64,000 nt of DNA from Desulfuromonadaceae bacterium (GCA_028683855.1 JAQUHA010000014.1:1-64000); one strand, 5' to 3'; shown: positions 43,347-53,602, numbered from the stretch's first letter. Numbers and translations: made by a program. Notes: a model not told the origin generated them from the letters alone.

Positions 43347-44876
43347 ATGCTACTTTTTTTAAAGCCGCAGTTTTCACAAATATATTTATTTGTCCTCCTT
43401 TCTTTCTGCGTATCAAATGTCTTTGCAGCAATGGACCCGCGTTTTGAACTTGATACAGTCACCCTTTCCGGGTCTGTCGTTAAAACAGAAAAATTGCCAA
43501 ATCGAGCAGTAAAACAGCGTACTCATCGCAGAGACCTGGCTGGCGCGGCAAGTGGGGATGTATACACTGTAAAACGGGGTGACAATATCTTCAAAATATT
43601 GATGCGTGATTATAATCTGAGCAATGATGATGCAGAGTCTTTTGTTGAGGATATAAAGCGTGAAAACAACATTTATGATATCAGACGCCTTAAAGTCGGA
43701 AGCAAAATAATTATTCCACCTCTTCGTCGAAATTCTGACGGCTCGATTAAATCCTCGCACTCTATAAATGAAGAGCAATCAACAACGGTCGGTTCAGACT
43801 CGGTTCCTGAACAGCGGTTTAAGCTTGAAGCTCCAATAACTGCTCTTTCAGAGCATGAAATTGTTACTAAAGTGCATGATGTCTGGAGTGAAATTGTGCC
43901 GGCTAAGAAAGAGCAGCAGGCACCGATTTCTATTAAAACCCCCAATTTTTCCCTCTCTCTTGATCCTTCCCGTTATCCAACTTTTGCCAAGATGGATGGT
44001 GGACGGATAATCCTTGATCAAAATGGTACAATTCCCCCGCTTGTAAAATCGCTGATCGAAGATAAAGACTCATCATTGCGGATTGTTTCTGAACCACCAT
44101 CCGGTACTAAACAGTTTATGAGATCTCTGCTCGGAGCTGCCGGTTTCTACTCTGTTGAAGAAAATTACAGTATGGAATTCGGTTATGACCCTAAACTTTC
44201 AGTAAAAGCGGACTTTAAAGTTGAAAAGACCCCTGAAAGCTTGATCAATCAGGATGTATTACTGCTTAACAGTAGCAGGAGATCGCTCCCGCCTACTCTG
44301 AATGAGTTCTTAAAAAAAGGGGGTTTTACCGTTTATGAACCTTTCGCCTCTCTCAAGCCATTTGCGCAACGCGATTCGCGCACCATACACTACATATCTG
44401 CAAATAATCAGTCAGAAATGATTGACTCAATACTTTCAGCATTTGCAGTCTCATCTGAACGAAATCGAAATCTGGATGTTTTTGCTGCGGAAAATAATGG
44501 TATATCACTCTCTGTAAATGCTGAACGATATTTTGAGCGGGCTGGAAAGCGTTTTGTTGTTACAAGCTTTGATGGTGACCCTGTGAATTATACTCTGTTC
44601 AGAATTCTTGAAACAAAGGGGTATAATGTCGTTATTCTCGAAGCCAGTGATGATTTTAAAAAAGTCGCAGAGAAAATTATTTCAAGAATGAAAATCAAAG
44701 GTTTGTATGCCCGGCACAATCTTATTCAGGATAAATCATCAGGGTATTCACTACAGATGTCAGGTTTTAAGCTGGATGATTCAACACTCCCGGGCGGTGG
44801 TATATTTTTAACTGATCGTGCTATGGATAGAATATTCAGAGATCTAGTTTCAGAAAATGGATTTTCCATTAAATAG
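43347..44876 (+). CDS. Secreted LysM-domain protein
   Basis: This 509-residue protein has a signal peptide (ending NVFAA) after GGAGA. Residues about 70-130 form a LysM-like domain (VYTVKRGDNIFKILMRDYNLSNDD ... LKVGSKIIIPPL), which would bind peptidoglycan. The remaining 370 residues show alpha/beta character (IILDQNGTIPPLVKSLI; RNLDVFAAENNGISLSVNAERYF; NYTLFRILETKGYNVVILEAS) without a family I recognise. It lies between the receiver-like membrane protein and the ATPase gene. Confidence 0.78.
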   Translation: MLLFLKPQFSQIYLFVLLSFCVSNVFAAMDPRFELDTVTLSGSVVKTEKLPNRAVKQRTHRRDLAGAASGDVYTVKRGDNIFKILMRDYNLSNDDAESFVEDIKRENNIYDIRRLKVGSKIIIPPLRRNSDGSIKSSHSINEEQSTTVGSDSVPEQRFKLEAPITALSEHEIVTKVHDVWSEIVPAKKEQQAPISIKTPNFSLSLDPSRYPTFAKMDGGRIILDQNGTIPPLVKSLIEDKDSSLRIVSEPPSGTKQFMRSLLGAAGFYSVEENYSMEFGYDPKLSVKADFKVEKTPESLINQDVLLLNSSRRSLPPTLNEFLKKGGFTVYEPFASLKPFAQRDSRTIHYISANNQSEMIDSILSAFAVSSERNRNLDVFAAENNGISLSVNAERYFERAGKRFVVTSFDGDPVNYTLFRILETKGYNVVILEASDDFKKVAEKIISRMKIKGLYARHNLIQDKSSGYSLQMSGFKLDDSTLPGGGIFLTDRAMDRIFRDLVSENGFSIK

Positions 44877-44914
44877 TAATTGAAACAGTTTGATTTTATT
44901 GGCTTGTCTGCTAT

Positions 44915-44952
44915 AACGCTCTTACCTTATTAAACAGGGGTGGGCGTTTTTT
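44915..44952 (+). terminator. Probable intrinsic terminator or attenuator before the ATPase gene
   Basis: AACGCTC (44915-44921) with ACC (44924-44926) pairs with GGTGGGCGTT ending at 44948, followed by a T-run. The stem has a bulge and G-T pairs, so termination may be partial. Confidence 0.5.
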
Positions 44953-44976
44953 GTTTGTACGGGGAGTGTTGAGAGT

Positions 44977-46911
44977 ATGAATATAAAAAAAGTTGGAGAG
45001 CTGCTGGTTGAGCAGAAGCTTATTACTCAGGAACAGCTTCTTGAAGCACTGGATCTACAGAAAGTGTTTCCTGATCAGCCGGTTGGTCAGCTTCTTTGTA
45101 AGCTTGGGTTTATCAAAGAGAATGACCTGAGTCTTCTGCTTGATCAGAAAAACAAACGTAGAAAACTTGCCGATATTCTTCTTGCAAACGGAATACTGGA
45201 TCAGCAGAAAATTTCCAGAGCCCGCGAAGCAAGCAAACAGCAGAACATCTCTCTTGAACAAGCCCTTTTGAAATTAAAGTATATTGATGACGAAACCTTA
45301 TCTAAAGCCATCGCAAGTCAGTATGATATGCCTTTCATTCAGATCAATCCGTCAATGCTCGATCTGAGTCTCGCACGTTATATCAGTGCAGTCTATGCAC
45401 AAAAGCAACGAATTGCACCCATTTCCAAAATCGGTAACACATTAACACTCGCTATGGCTCAGCCACTTAAAGCTCACGATACTCGTGAGCTGGAAGATAG
45501 TATCCGACTGAAGCTTCTGTCTGTAATAGCTACAGAGTCAGATATAGCGGCTGCAATCAAGCGCCTTTACAATATTGAGACAGGCAAAACCGAGAGTCAG
45601 GCTGTTGAACTCAGTATTGATCTGGGTCCGGACAGTATTGTAGATCTCTTGAGCAAAACTGGTGATGGAGATGAGCCGGAGGTTGCAGAGGAAACAAAAA
45701 AGGTTACTGAGAAAGACAGTGTAATTGTAAAGCTGGTTAATAAGATCATTTATGATGCCTGCATGAATAAGGCTTCTGATATACACATCGAGCCTTATCC
45801 GGGTAAAAATGATGTTGTAGTACGTACAAGAGTTGATGGGCAGTGCTCAATTTATCAGAGAATACCGTACAAGTACAAATTTGCTCTCCCTTCACGTCTA
45901 AAGATTATGGGGGATCTTGATATTGCTGAAAGGAGAAAACCGCAGGACGGTAAAATTGATTTCAAAAAATTCGGTCCGCTGGATATTGAGTTACGAATAG
46001 CAACTATGCCAACAGTCGGGGGGTTGGAGGATGTAGTAATCCGTGTATTGGCAAGCGGTGATCCAATAAGTTTCGACGACCTTGGTTTGACAGATCGAAA
46101 TAAAAGCGTCTTCATGGAGTCTCTGACAAGACCGCACGGCTTGATTCTTGTTGTGGGCCCAACCGGTTCAGGTAAAACAACCACTCTTCATTCCGGACTG
46201 GCTCAGATTAATCAGACAAACCGCAAAATATGGACTGCAGAGGACCCGGTAGAAATAACTCAGGCAGGTCTTCGTCAGGTGCAGGTTAATCCGCGCATAG
46301 GTTTTACATTTGCTGCAGCGCTACGCTCTTTTTTGCGACTGGATCCTGACGTAATCATGGTTGGTGAGATGCGTGACGAAGAGACCGCCAGTACTGCGGT
46401 AGAAGCGTCACTCACGGGGCATCTTGTATTTTCGACTCTGCATACCAATTCAGCCCCTGAAACAGTAACAAGGCTGCTTGAAATGGGGCTTGATCCTTAC
46501 AGTTTTTCTGATTCTCTAGTCTGCATACTTGCTCAAAGGCTTGCCCGTCGACTCTGTAAAGAGTGTAAACTAAGCCTGACTCCGTCAAAGGATGAGTTTG
46601 ATGAACTGGTAGATGAGTATGGACGGGAGGAGTTTGCCGCTACCGGATTGTCTCTGGATGATGTATCAATGTACAGTGCAGTAGGGTGTGACAGTTGCGG
46701 TCATAGCGGCTATCGCGGTCGTCTTGGTATCCATGAAGTACTTGAATGTACAAACGATCTTAAAATTCTCATCAAGCGCCGTGCAGAAACCGATCTGGTA
46801 AGAAATCAGGCGGCAACTGACGGTATGACAACGCTTAAGCAGGATGGTATCCTGAAGGTACTTCAGGGGCTTACAGATATCCATGAAGTGCGGAGGGTAT
46901 GCATAAAATAA
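44977..46911 (+). CDS. Type II secretion/type IV pilus assembly ATPase (GspE/PilB family)
   Basis: A 644-residue GspE/PilB-type motor. The N-terminus (1-200) carries tandem MshE-N-like regions (VGELLVEQKLITQEQLLEAL; LADILLANGILDQQKISRAR), which in relatives bind c-di-GMP. The ATPase domain has Walker A GPTGSGKTTTLHSGL, Asp box EDPVEI, Walker B DPDVIMVGEMRDEETA and His box LVFSTLHTN. A tetracysteine zinc motif is visible (CKEC ... CDSCGHSGYRGR). It powers pilus extension or secretion from the cytoplasmic face. Pilin and platform genes are not in the window, so which machine it serves is open. Confidence 0.92.
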   Translation: MNIKKVGELLVEQKLITQEQLLEALDLQKVFPDQPVGQLLCKLGFIKENDLSLLLDQKNKRRKLADILLANGILDQQKISRAREASKQQNISLEQALLKLKYIDDETLSKAIASQYDMPFIQINPSMLDLSLARYISAVYAQKQRIAPISKIGNTLTLAMAQPLKAHDTRELEDSIRLKLLSVIATESDIAAAIKRLYNIETGKTESQAVELSIDLGPDSIVDLLSKTGDGDEPEVAEETKKVTEKDSVIVKLVNKIIYDACMNKASDIHIEPYPGKNDVVVRTRVDGQCSIYQRIPYKYKFALPSRLKIMGDLDIAERRKPQDGKIDFKKFGPLDIELRIATMPTVGGLEDVVIRVLASGDPISFDDLGLTDRNKSVFMESLTRPHGLILVVGPTGSGKTTTLHSGLAQINQTNRKIWTAEDPVEITQAGLRQVQVNPRIGFTFAAALRSFLRLDPDVIMVGEMRDEETASTAVEASLTGHLVFSTLHTNSAPETVTRLLEMGLDPYSFSDSLVCILAQRLARRLCKECKLSLTPSKDEFDELVDEYGREEFAATGLSLDDVSMYSAVGCDSCGHSGYRGRLGIHEVLECTNDLKILIKRRAETDLVRNQAATDGMTTLKQDGILKVLQGLTDIHEVRRVCIK

Positions 46912-46999
46912 CTGCTATTGGCGTTGTCTGTCATTGATAAAAGTCTTTTAAACTGCCTAAAAACCTGCTGATCAGTTTCTTTTCTTGAGGGGGCTTCCC

Positions 47000-47806
47000 A
47001 TGCGTCGTCAGCCGGCGGTTGCAGCTCAGTTTTATTCAGGCAATACTGTTCAGCTTCGTGACGATTTATCAGCATTGATCCCAAAAAAGAGTGCTCTAAA
47101 AGCGCGAGTTAAAGGGGTTATCTCTCCGCACGCCGGTTATGTTTATTCAGGCGCGGTTGCCGGTGAACTATACGCTAATATTGATATTCCGGGGACTGTA
47201 CTCATTATTGGACCAAACCATCATGGTGTCGGTGAACCTGCTGCGCTTTATCCCGAAGGTGAATGGCTTACGCCGCTTGGAACAACATCTATTAATGTAA
47301 AGCTTAACTCCTGTCTGCTTAAACATACCCCCTATCTTAAATCTGACACGGCTGCACATAAACTGGAACACTCTCTTGAAGTGCAACTTCCATTCATTCA
47401 GTATCTGCGTCCTGATGTTACAATATCAGTTCTCTGCATAGGTCGTGGCGATTTTTCTGCTCTGAGCGCTATCGGTCAGGGGATTGCATCTGCTGTTAAT
47501 GAATATGCTGACGACGTTCTGATAGTGGCAAGTTCAGACATGACGCACTATGAATCAGCTGCTGCAGTTCGGGCAAAAGATGATATGGCTCTGGGAAAAA
47601 TACTTCTGCTGGATGCTGAGGGTCTGCTTGAGGTCTGTAACCGTAACAACATAACAATGTGCGGAGTTGCACCGGCTGTTGTAATGATTGAGGCGGCAAT
47701 AAAGCTCGGTGCGGATCATGCGGAGCTACTGGCGTACTCAAACAGTGGTGATGTTGCCGGAGATTATAGTAATGTCGTAGGGTACGCGGCAGTTTCAGTC
47801 TCGTAA
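47000..47806 (+). CDS. amrB: AmmeMemoRadiSam system protein B (MEMO1 family)
   Basis: ATG 47000 follows GAGGGGG; an in-frame TTG at 46985 is less likely. The 268-residue MEMO-like protein starts RRQPAVAAQFYSG and has ISPHAGYVYSGAVAG, IIGPNHHGVGEP, HKLEHSLEVQLPFIQYL, SSDMTHYE and MCGVAPAVVMIEAA. Conserved His residues resemble a metal-dioxygenase-like site. It normally works with AMMECR1 (A) and a radical SAM protein; neither gene is adjacent. The cellular role of the system is not settled. It converges with the kinase gene 3 bp away. Confidence 0.9.
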   Translation: MRRQPAVAAQFYSGNTVQLRDDLSALIPKKSALKARVKGVISPHAGYVYSGAVAGELYANIDIPGTVLIIGPNHHGVGEPAALYPEGEWLTPLGTTSINVKLNSCLLKHTPYLKSDTAAHKLEHSLEVQLPFIQYLRPDVTISVLCIGRGDFSALSAIGQGIASAVNEYADDVLIVASSDMTHYESAAAVRAKDDMALGKILLLDAEGLLEVCNRNNITMCGVAPAVVMIEAAIKLGADHAELLAYSNSGDVAGDYSNVVGYAAVSVS

Positions 47807-47809
47807 TGT

Positions 47810-50311
47810 TCATGTTTCACGGATATTGCGAAGCAGTGTAATCCTGAAGGTGGTGCCGTTGTAACTGTCACTTACAGCTGTCAAAGTACCGTGATGCTCC
47901 TCTATGATCCGTTGGGTTATTGAGAGACCAAGTCCTGTTCCAGCCCCCTTGCGTGTAAAAAACGGCTCGAAGATCAGAGGTAGACTCTCAGTATCTATTC
48001 CGGGACCGTTGTCATGTACTGCAAGGGTTACTGATGTGTCGTTAAAGTCGGTAGTAATAGTAATAATCCCCCCTGAATCAAGCATCTCAAGCGCATTTTT
48101 CAGAATATTTATCACCGCCTGCCTGATTTTTTCGGGATCAAATATAAACTCCGGCAGATCTATTAACTCTATATTCAGTTGAACACCCTGCTTTTCTGCT
48201 TGTCTTTTCATCAAGAGCAGAATGTCACTTAGGATGATGGTCAGATCACCCATTCTGAACGAAGTGCGAACAGGAGAAGAGTAGTTGAGCAACGCACTGA
48301 TAAGCCGCTCAACACGTTCAATCTCTGACAGCGCTCGCGCAAGCATTTCTTTGTCTTCACTGCTGAACCCCGGTCTGTCATGAAGATCATCAAGTAGAAG
48401 CGAAATCCCGGTAAGAGGGTTACGGACTTCGTGAGCAATTCCTGCTGAGAGTTTACCCAATGACGCCAGGCGATCCAATCGCACCGTCTCATCCCGAAGT
48501 CGCTCTCTTTCGGTTTCGTTCCGAAGCGTTACTGTAATACCCATCTCTCCGTTTGATCCAATAGGGAATAGACCGAAGTCGAAATATGCCGTTTCACCAT
48601 CTATTCTTCTGATTATTGAATTCCGCCCGAATCCGCTGTTTTTATCTAACACTTCAGCTATCCGGTCTTTCACATCCGGCCAATCCTCAAAAACCTCGAT
48701 GTAATCTCTGCCAATCCAGGTTGAATAAGGAAATAGAATCTGACCAACACCATTTATAGAGGTAAGTACTCCGGTTGGCGAAATAGTAACTATTGCACTT
48801 GTAATACTTTCAAGTACGCTCGCCTTGAAATTTCGTTCATTCAGGATATCAATGCGTGAACGCTGCAGTTCATCAAGAGTCGCCAGTAAGCTGTTTTTTC
48901 TGTTTTCCAGCTCCTCTGCCATAAAATTAAAAGTTTTCCCAAGATCTCCGATTTCATCCGTTGAGGTGACGGTCACGCGGCTGCTAATATCACCTTCGGC
49001 AAGTTTCTTTGCCCCCTCAGTCAGTTGAAGCAGAGGTTTTGTAATGCCACCTGAAAGCGCCCATGCAGCAATTGCGGCAAGAATCGATGTTATCAGCAGG
49101 ATTACACCGCTCTGTTGGCGGTGCTCGCCCAGTTGCTGATTAATCAGGCGACTCCCTTTTCTGGCGGTATTCTGAAATTCATCAAGCTGAAAACCGATGG
49201 TAATACCGCCGAATATTCCGTAGCGCTCGTAATCTCCGCTGCTGTATAAAATCGGAGCATAAGCCATGATTTTTTTTGCACCGCCAACATTTGTAGTATC
49301 TACAAAACCTGATTGATGTTTTCTTACCTGATTGGCAACAAAAGGGTAGTTAGGATGGATAAAACCTGCGTAGTCGAGGTTGAACGGTATTCTGCCGTTT
49401 TCAATATCAGATTTGCCTGATGATTCAGAATATGGCGGAATCAGCCTCCCCAGATGATCAACGCCCCTTATATCCCAGTATTTCGGGTGTGTTATAATCC
49501 AGCCCTCATCATCAAACATAAATGCATAGTTGCCGCTTTTGTAAGATGGAAAAACAGTAGAGAAATTGTGTCCTGAATCAATGTGCTGTGTAAACTCCAT
49601 TAGATGACGATGGTCAAGAGAGAGAACTATGGCGCCGTTAAAATTGCCATGGTTATCAAAAAGCGCTGCCGCAAAGCGTATAACCCCTTTATACAGCTTG
49701 CCGTCAAGAGCATCTTCCGGTTCTGCTGCACCGTTTAGCTGATCATTTTTTGAAATGTGGAATCCCGTAAGATGTGAGATATAGATTTTACCAGGCTGCT
49801 TACGAACCCTCTCAAAATAATCTTCATTGAGAAATTCGGTTTCACTCCGGTTTGAAACGTTTCTCAACTCAGTTGAGGGTGTAATCGTACCATCGGTAAT
49901 AACAAGCTTTTCCCTGCCATTTCTGTCAATCAGAGCAATGTTGCGGTATAACGGCAACTGATCCCGTACTTCGATAGGGGATGGTATCCCACCGGTTCTA
50001 TACCAGATTTCCCCCTTTCGGCTTCCATAGAAATTCAGTAAGGTTGATGTGTCAAGCTGGGATCTGGAAAGGAAAATAAGATCATTTTCACAGCTGCGTA
50101 ATAGCGCAGCCATATTCTCGGCTACCTGGGATGCACGCATTTGAAGTGATTCCAAAGCCTGTATGTCAGCTTTGTCTCCAATTTCTGAAGTAAGCCTTGA
50201 GCTAGTTGATTCAAGGTTTAACAATAGAATAAGAGAAGAGGCAACCAGAGGCAGCAGGGAGAGCATTAGGGTGATTATAAGAATTTTTTTAAAAATAGTG
50301 CGGCGTGGCAT
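47810..50311 (-). CDS. Membrane sensor histidine kinase (Cache-HAMP-PAS-HisKA-HATPase)
   Basis: An 833-residue hybrid-free kinase. A transmembrane helix (residues 10-30) opens a long periplasmic Cache-like sensor region (about 60-395; SLDHRHLMEFT, NYAFMFDDEGWIITHP), then a second helix, a HAMP domain (KLAEGDISSRVTVTSTDEIGDLG), a PAS domain (about 500-610), and the kinase core with phospho-acceptor His in LSAGIAHEVRNPL and ATP lid motifs NILKNALEML, HDNGPGID and GAGTGLGLSI. No response-regulator gene is adjacent. CTGGAG precedes the ATG at 50311. The signal is unknown. Confidence 0.92.
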   Translation of the reverse strand: MPRRTIFKKILIITLMLSLLPLVASSLILLLNLESTSSRLTSEIGDKADIQALESLQMRASQVAENMAALLRSCENDLIFLSRSQLDTSTLLNFYGSRKGEIWYRTGGIPSPIEVRDQLPLYRNIALIDRNGREKLVITDGTITPSTELRNVSNRSETEFLNEDYFERVRKQPGKIYISHLTGFHISKNDQLNGAAEPEDALDGKLYKGVIRFAAALFDNHGNFNGAIVLSLDHRHLMEFTQHIDSGHNFSTVFPSYKSGNYAFMFDDEGWIITHPKYWDIRGVDHLGRLIPPYSESSGKSDIENGRIPFNLDYAGFIHPNYPFVANQVRKHQSGFVDTTNVGGAKKIMAYAPILYSSGDYERYGIFGGITIGFQLDEFQNTARKGSRLINQQLGEHRQQSGVILLITSILAAIAAWALSGGITKPLLQLTEGAKKLAEGDISSRVTVTSTDEIGDLGKTFNFMAEELENRKNSLLATLDELQRSRIDILNERNFKASVLESITSAIVTISPTGVLTSINGVGQILFPYSTWIGRDYIEVFEDWPDVKDRIAEVLDKNSGFGRNSIIRRIDGETAYFDFGLFPIGSNGEMGITVTLRNETERERLRDETVRLDRLASLGKLSAGIAHEVRNPLTGISLLLDDLHDRPGFSSEDKEMLARALSEIERVERLISALLNYSSPVRTSFRMGDLTIILSDILLLMKRQAEKQGVQLNIELIDLPEFIFDPEKIRQAVINILKNALEMLDSGGIITITTDFNDTSVTLAVHDNGPGIDTESLPLIFEPFFTRKGAGTGLGLSITQRIIEEHHGTLTAVSDSYNGTTFRITLLRNIRET

Positions 50312-50387
50312 AGCAACTCCAGATTGTATTTTATTGATTACAATGATAACTTACGCTCGGTCAAGATATCTTTTTAAGGCAGGATTT

Positions 50388-51647
50388 ATGCGGATTTTTC
50401 TAAAGACTATACTTATTTGCTCCCTCTGCCTGATACCATTGTCTGTCTCTGCGGAGGTACGTCTTTTTAAGGGCAGCCTTGAAGTGGTAAAAACATCAGG
50501 AGGGGCGTGTTCAGACCAGAAAAATGTTTACGAAATTTTTCTCATAATAGGTGACGACGGAGTTGATACCCCTTTTTTCGGTTATCTTGGTGGAAATACT
50601 GTAACTGTCGCGCAGTTAAAAGGTTCTGCTCTTGATGGTACGCTTACGCTCAGATATCCATATTCAGATCCCGAACGAGCCGAAGGTAATACAATAAAAT
50701 TCGAGATTAAAGGGCCTGTGCTGAATGGAGAACTTCGTGATCGACATCTGGAGGCTACGGTCAAAGAGTGCAATTTTGACCTCGCACGTATAAAACTCGT
50801 TCAGTCGGAAGATAATTTTGCGGCAACAGAAATATATCAACGCCTGTCACTGGAGTATGAAGCTCAGCTGACCAGATCAAAGGCTATGGCAATTACCCGT
50901 ACGGCTGCAACTCCTGAAGCTGTGCGTCTTTTTGAAAAAGCTCTCGAGCTTGCCGACAAACTGTATTCCAGCCAGCCAGCCAGGTTGTATCCATATTTAA
51001 CTTCATTGGCAAACGCCTATATGCGCACCGGACAGCATCAGGAATTTATCAACCTCTATAAGGCTCGGATAAATTCCATCAACGATGAAGCCGTACGAAA
51101 TATATTTGATCATTACCAGATCCGCTCACTTAACCAGACAGGGCGCGCTGCCCTTGGGCGCGGGGAGTATCAGGCTGCTCTGGATAATTTCAGCCAGGCA
51201 TTGCAGATAGATTATAAAAATAAAGATTCCATAGCAGCCACCATGTCAGCTCTGGTTCGGAGCGGCAGGCATGACGAGGCAATCACTTTTCTCGAGAAAA
51301 CCGAACTCAGGCTGGATAGCGAACCTGACCGTAAGGATGTCAGGGAGGCAATTGCGCTTGTGCAGTATCAAAAAGCTAAAAAAGAGGAGAAAGATGGGCT
51401 GGCTCTTGATGCTCTTCGAGATCTTCGTAAGGCGATATCACTTGATCCAGGCACATCCTATTATCTCATTGCGCTTGCTCGATGGCTGCATAAAACGGGT
51501 CAATATTCGGAGGCGGATACCGTACTTAAGCGTGGAATTGAACTGTTTAAAGACGATGAACCGAGCAGTAAGGATTTAATTGAAGCGAGGGAAAAGCTCC
51601 GTTTGACTGAAATAATACTGGCAAAAATACGCAGAGCAGGGTTCTGA
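50388..51647 (+). CDS. Secreted TPR-repeat protein
   Basis: ATG 50388 follows AAGGCAGG and begins a signal peptide (ending SVSAE); longer in-frame starts run into the divergent kinase gene. The 419-residue product has a beta-rich N-terminal third (FLIIGDDGVDTPFFGYLGG) and TPR-like helices after residue 180 (RLFEKALELADKLYSSQP; LGRGEYQAALDNFSQALQIDY; DALRDLRKAISLDPG; GQYSEADTVLKRGIELF). It probably scaffolds protein contacts in the periplasm. The UbiD gene starts 2 bp after its stop. Confidence 0.8.
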   Translation: MRIFLKTILICSLCLIPLSVSAEVRLFKGSLEVVKTSGGACSDQKNVYEIFLIIGDDGVDTPFFGYLGGNTVTVAQLKGSALDGTLTLRYPYSDPERAEGNTIKFEIKGPVLNGELRDRHLEATVKECNFDLARIKLVQSEDNFAATEIYQRLSLEYEAQLTRSKAMAITRTAATPEAVRLFEKALELADKLYSSQPARLYPYLTSLANAYMRTGQHQEFINLYKARINSINDEAVRNIFDHYQIRSLNQTGRAALGRGEYQAALDNFSQALQIDYKNKDSIAATMSALVRSGRHDEAITFLEKTELRLDSEPDRKDVREAIALVQYQKAKKEEKDGLALDALRDLRKAISLDPGTSYYLIALARWLHKTGQYSEADTVLKRGIELFKDDEPSSKDLIEAREKLRLTEIILAKIRRAGF

Positions 51648-51648
51648 A

Positions 51649-53490
51649 ATGGGATACAGAAATCTACAGGAGTGCGTGGCAGATCTGGAGCAGCGTGGAA
51701 TGCTGCTGAAAATTGATGAACCGCTAGATCCTTATCTTGAGATCGGCGCGCTGCAGCGCCGTGTCTATCAGGCTGGGGGGCCGGCGCTTCTCTTAACCAA
51801 TGCGGTTGGCAGTAAATTTCCTATGCTTGGCAACCTATTCGGAACTATGGAGCGTACCCGATTTATCTTTCGGGATACTCTGGATGATATCCGCCGTCTT
51901 GTAGATCTCAAGATTAATCCCTTCACGCTTCTTAAACACCCTCTTGATGCCGTAAAAGCTCCGTTTGCCGCCTATAATCTGCTGCCGCGCAGCAGTTCCG
52001 CCGCTCCAGTGCTGGAGTGCAGAACATCGCTTTCAGGTCTGCCGCAGCTTGTCTCATGGCAGAGAGACGGAGGTGCGTTTCTAACACTACCTCAGGTTTA
52101 CACGGAGAGTCTGTCAAACCCCGGTTTTTCAAAATCCAATCTCGGTATGTATCGCGTGCAGATTTCGGGTAATCAGTATGAACAGGATCGGCAGGCCGGG
52201 CTGCACTACCAGATTCATCGCGGCATCGGCGCGCATCATGCCGAGGCTATCGCCCGTGGCGATCTGTTGCGGGTCAATATCTTTCTGGGGGGATCCCCCT
52301 CCATGACGGTTGCCGCAGTCATGCCGCTCCCTGAAGGTATGCCGGAGTTGTCATTTGCAGGTCTTCTTGCCGGTCACCGCATACCGATGACGAGAGTTCC
52401 AGATTCTCTGCCGGTCTCCTCCGAAGCAGATTTCTGCATCTGCGGAGTGCTCCACCCGGCAAAAACATTGCCGGAAGGTCCATTCGGCGACCATCTCGGC
52501 TACTACAGCCTGACGCATGATTTTCCCTATCTGGAAGTTGAGGCTGTCTATCATCGTCGTGATGCCATCTTCCCCTTTACCACTGTTGGTCGCCCGCCGC
52601 AGGAAGATACCAGCTTTGGCGCTTTCATACACGAACTGACCGGACCGCTCATCCCTACAGTTGTTTCCGGGGTGAAAGAGGTTCATGCGGTTGATGCAGC
52701 CGGTGTGCACCCGCTGCTGCTCGCCATTGCCAGTGAGCGTTACGTCCCGTATTCACCGAAGCGCCAGCCGCAGGAACTCTTGACAGTTGCCAACGCGATA
52801 CTTGGTCAGGGGCAGCTCTCCCTTGCCAAATACCTGCTGATTTCCGCTCACGAAGACGCACCAGCGCTGCATACTCATGATATTGCCGCTTTTCTCCGTC
52901 ACATTCTTGAGCGGGTTGACTGGCGCAGCTCCCTTCATTTTCAGACCGCCACCACCATTGATACCCTTGACTACAGCGGTTCAGGGCTGAACGAGGGGTC
53001 TAAGGTTGTGATCGCCGCCGCAGGTCCGGTACGGCGCAAGCTCGCAACCGAACTCCCTGCCGGACTTGAACTCCCCACCGGATTTGGTCCTGCCACTGTA
53101 TGTCTCCCCGGAATTATGGCAATTCAGGGACCTGCATCGCGCCAGGAGAGAGGGGAGGGGGATCAGCTCATCGCAGAGTTCTGCAATTACTACAGTGAAC
53201 GCTCCTTTCCGGAAGGTTTTCCGTTGATTGTGGTTTGCGACGACAGCAGTTTCACGGCAGATACCCTGAACAACTTCCTCTGGGTTACCTTCACCCGCTC
53301 CAACCCCTCAACCGACGTCTATGGCATTCATCCGGAGACGAGAGGGAGGCATTGGGGGTGTAACGGGCCACTGGTTATAGATGCCCGCATAAAGCCGTTT
53401 CATGCGCCTCCTCTTATTGATGATCCCGCCGTTGAGCGTAAAATAGACGCACTTGCCGCCCCAGGTTCCCCCTTGCACGGGATTATCTAA
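51649..53490 (+). CDS. UbiD-family (prenylated-flavin) decarboxylase
   Basis: A 613-residue UbiD-like decarboxylase. The prFMN/metal site is visible in NLGMYRVQISG, HRGIGAHHAEA, SPSMTVAAVMPLPEG, and LPEGPFGDHLGYYS with catalytic Glu, followed by PFTTVGRPPQEDTSF. Enzymes of this family reversibly decarboxylate aromatic or unsaturated acids using prFMN made by UbiX. A menaquinone-pathway role is plausible because this lineage respires with menaquinone, but the substrate is not readable. Codon use is more GC-rich than in neighbouring genes. It is co-transcribed with the TPR gene. Confidence 0.9.
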   Translation: MGYRNLQECVADLEQRGMLLKIDEPLDPYLEIGALQRRVYQAGGPALLLTNAVGSKFPMLGNLFGTMERTRFIFRDTLDDIRRLVDLKINPFTLLKHPLDAVKAPFAAYNLLPRSSSAAPVLECRTSLSGLPQLVSWQRDGGAFLTLPQVYTESLSNPGFSKSNLGMYRVQISGNQYEQDRQAGLHYQIHRGIGAHHAEAIARGDLLRVNIFLGGSPSMTVAAVMPLPEGMPELSFAGLLAGHRIPMTRVPDSLPVSSEADFCICGVLHPAKTLPEGPFGDHLGYYSLTHDFPYLEVEAVYHRRDAIFPFTTVGRPPQEDTSFGAFIHELTGPLIPTVVSGVKEVHAVDAAGVHPLLLAIASERYVPYSPKRQPQELLTVANAILGQGQLSLAKYLLISAHEDAPALHTHDIAAFLRHILERVDWRSSLHFQTATTIDTLDYSGSGLNEGSKVVIAAAGPVRRKLATELPAGLELPTGFGPATVCLPGIMAIQGPASRQERGEGDQLIAEFCNYYSERSFPEGFPLIVVCDDSSFTADTLNNFLWVTFTRSNPSTDVYGIHPETRGRHWGCNGPLVIDARIKPFHAPPLIDDPAVERKIDALAAPGSPLHGII

Positions 53491-53557
53491 CTGATTTCAG
53501 TCGCTATCAGCTCGTTGCAAGCAACTTCACTAGAGTTCTTTTCTTGATTTATGAACC

Positions 53558-53583
53558 AGTATGTACTATGTTATGTACATACT
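53558..53583. promoter_or_regulatory. yefM-yoeB operator overlapping the -10 box
   Basis: AGTATGTA (53558-53565) and TACATACT (53576-53583) form an inverted repeat with a 10-nt spacer; TGTAC cores match the TGTACA-type sites bound by YefM. A promoter TTGATT (53544-53549), 17 bp, TATGTT (53567-53572) lies over it, so bound antitoxin would block transcription. Confidence 0.6.
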
Positions 53584-53602
53584 AACCAAGGAGATAATAG
53601 CT

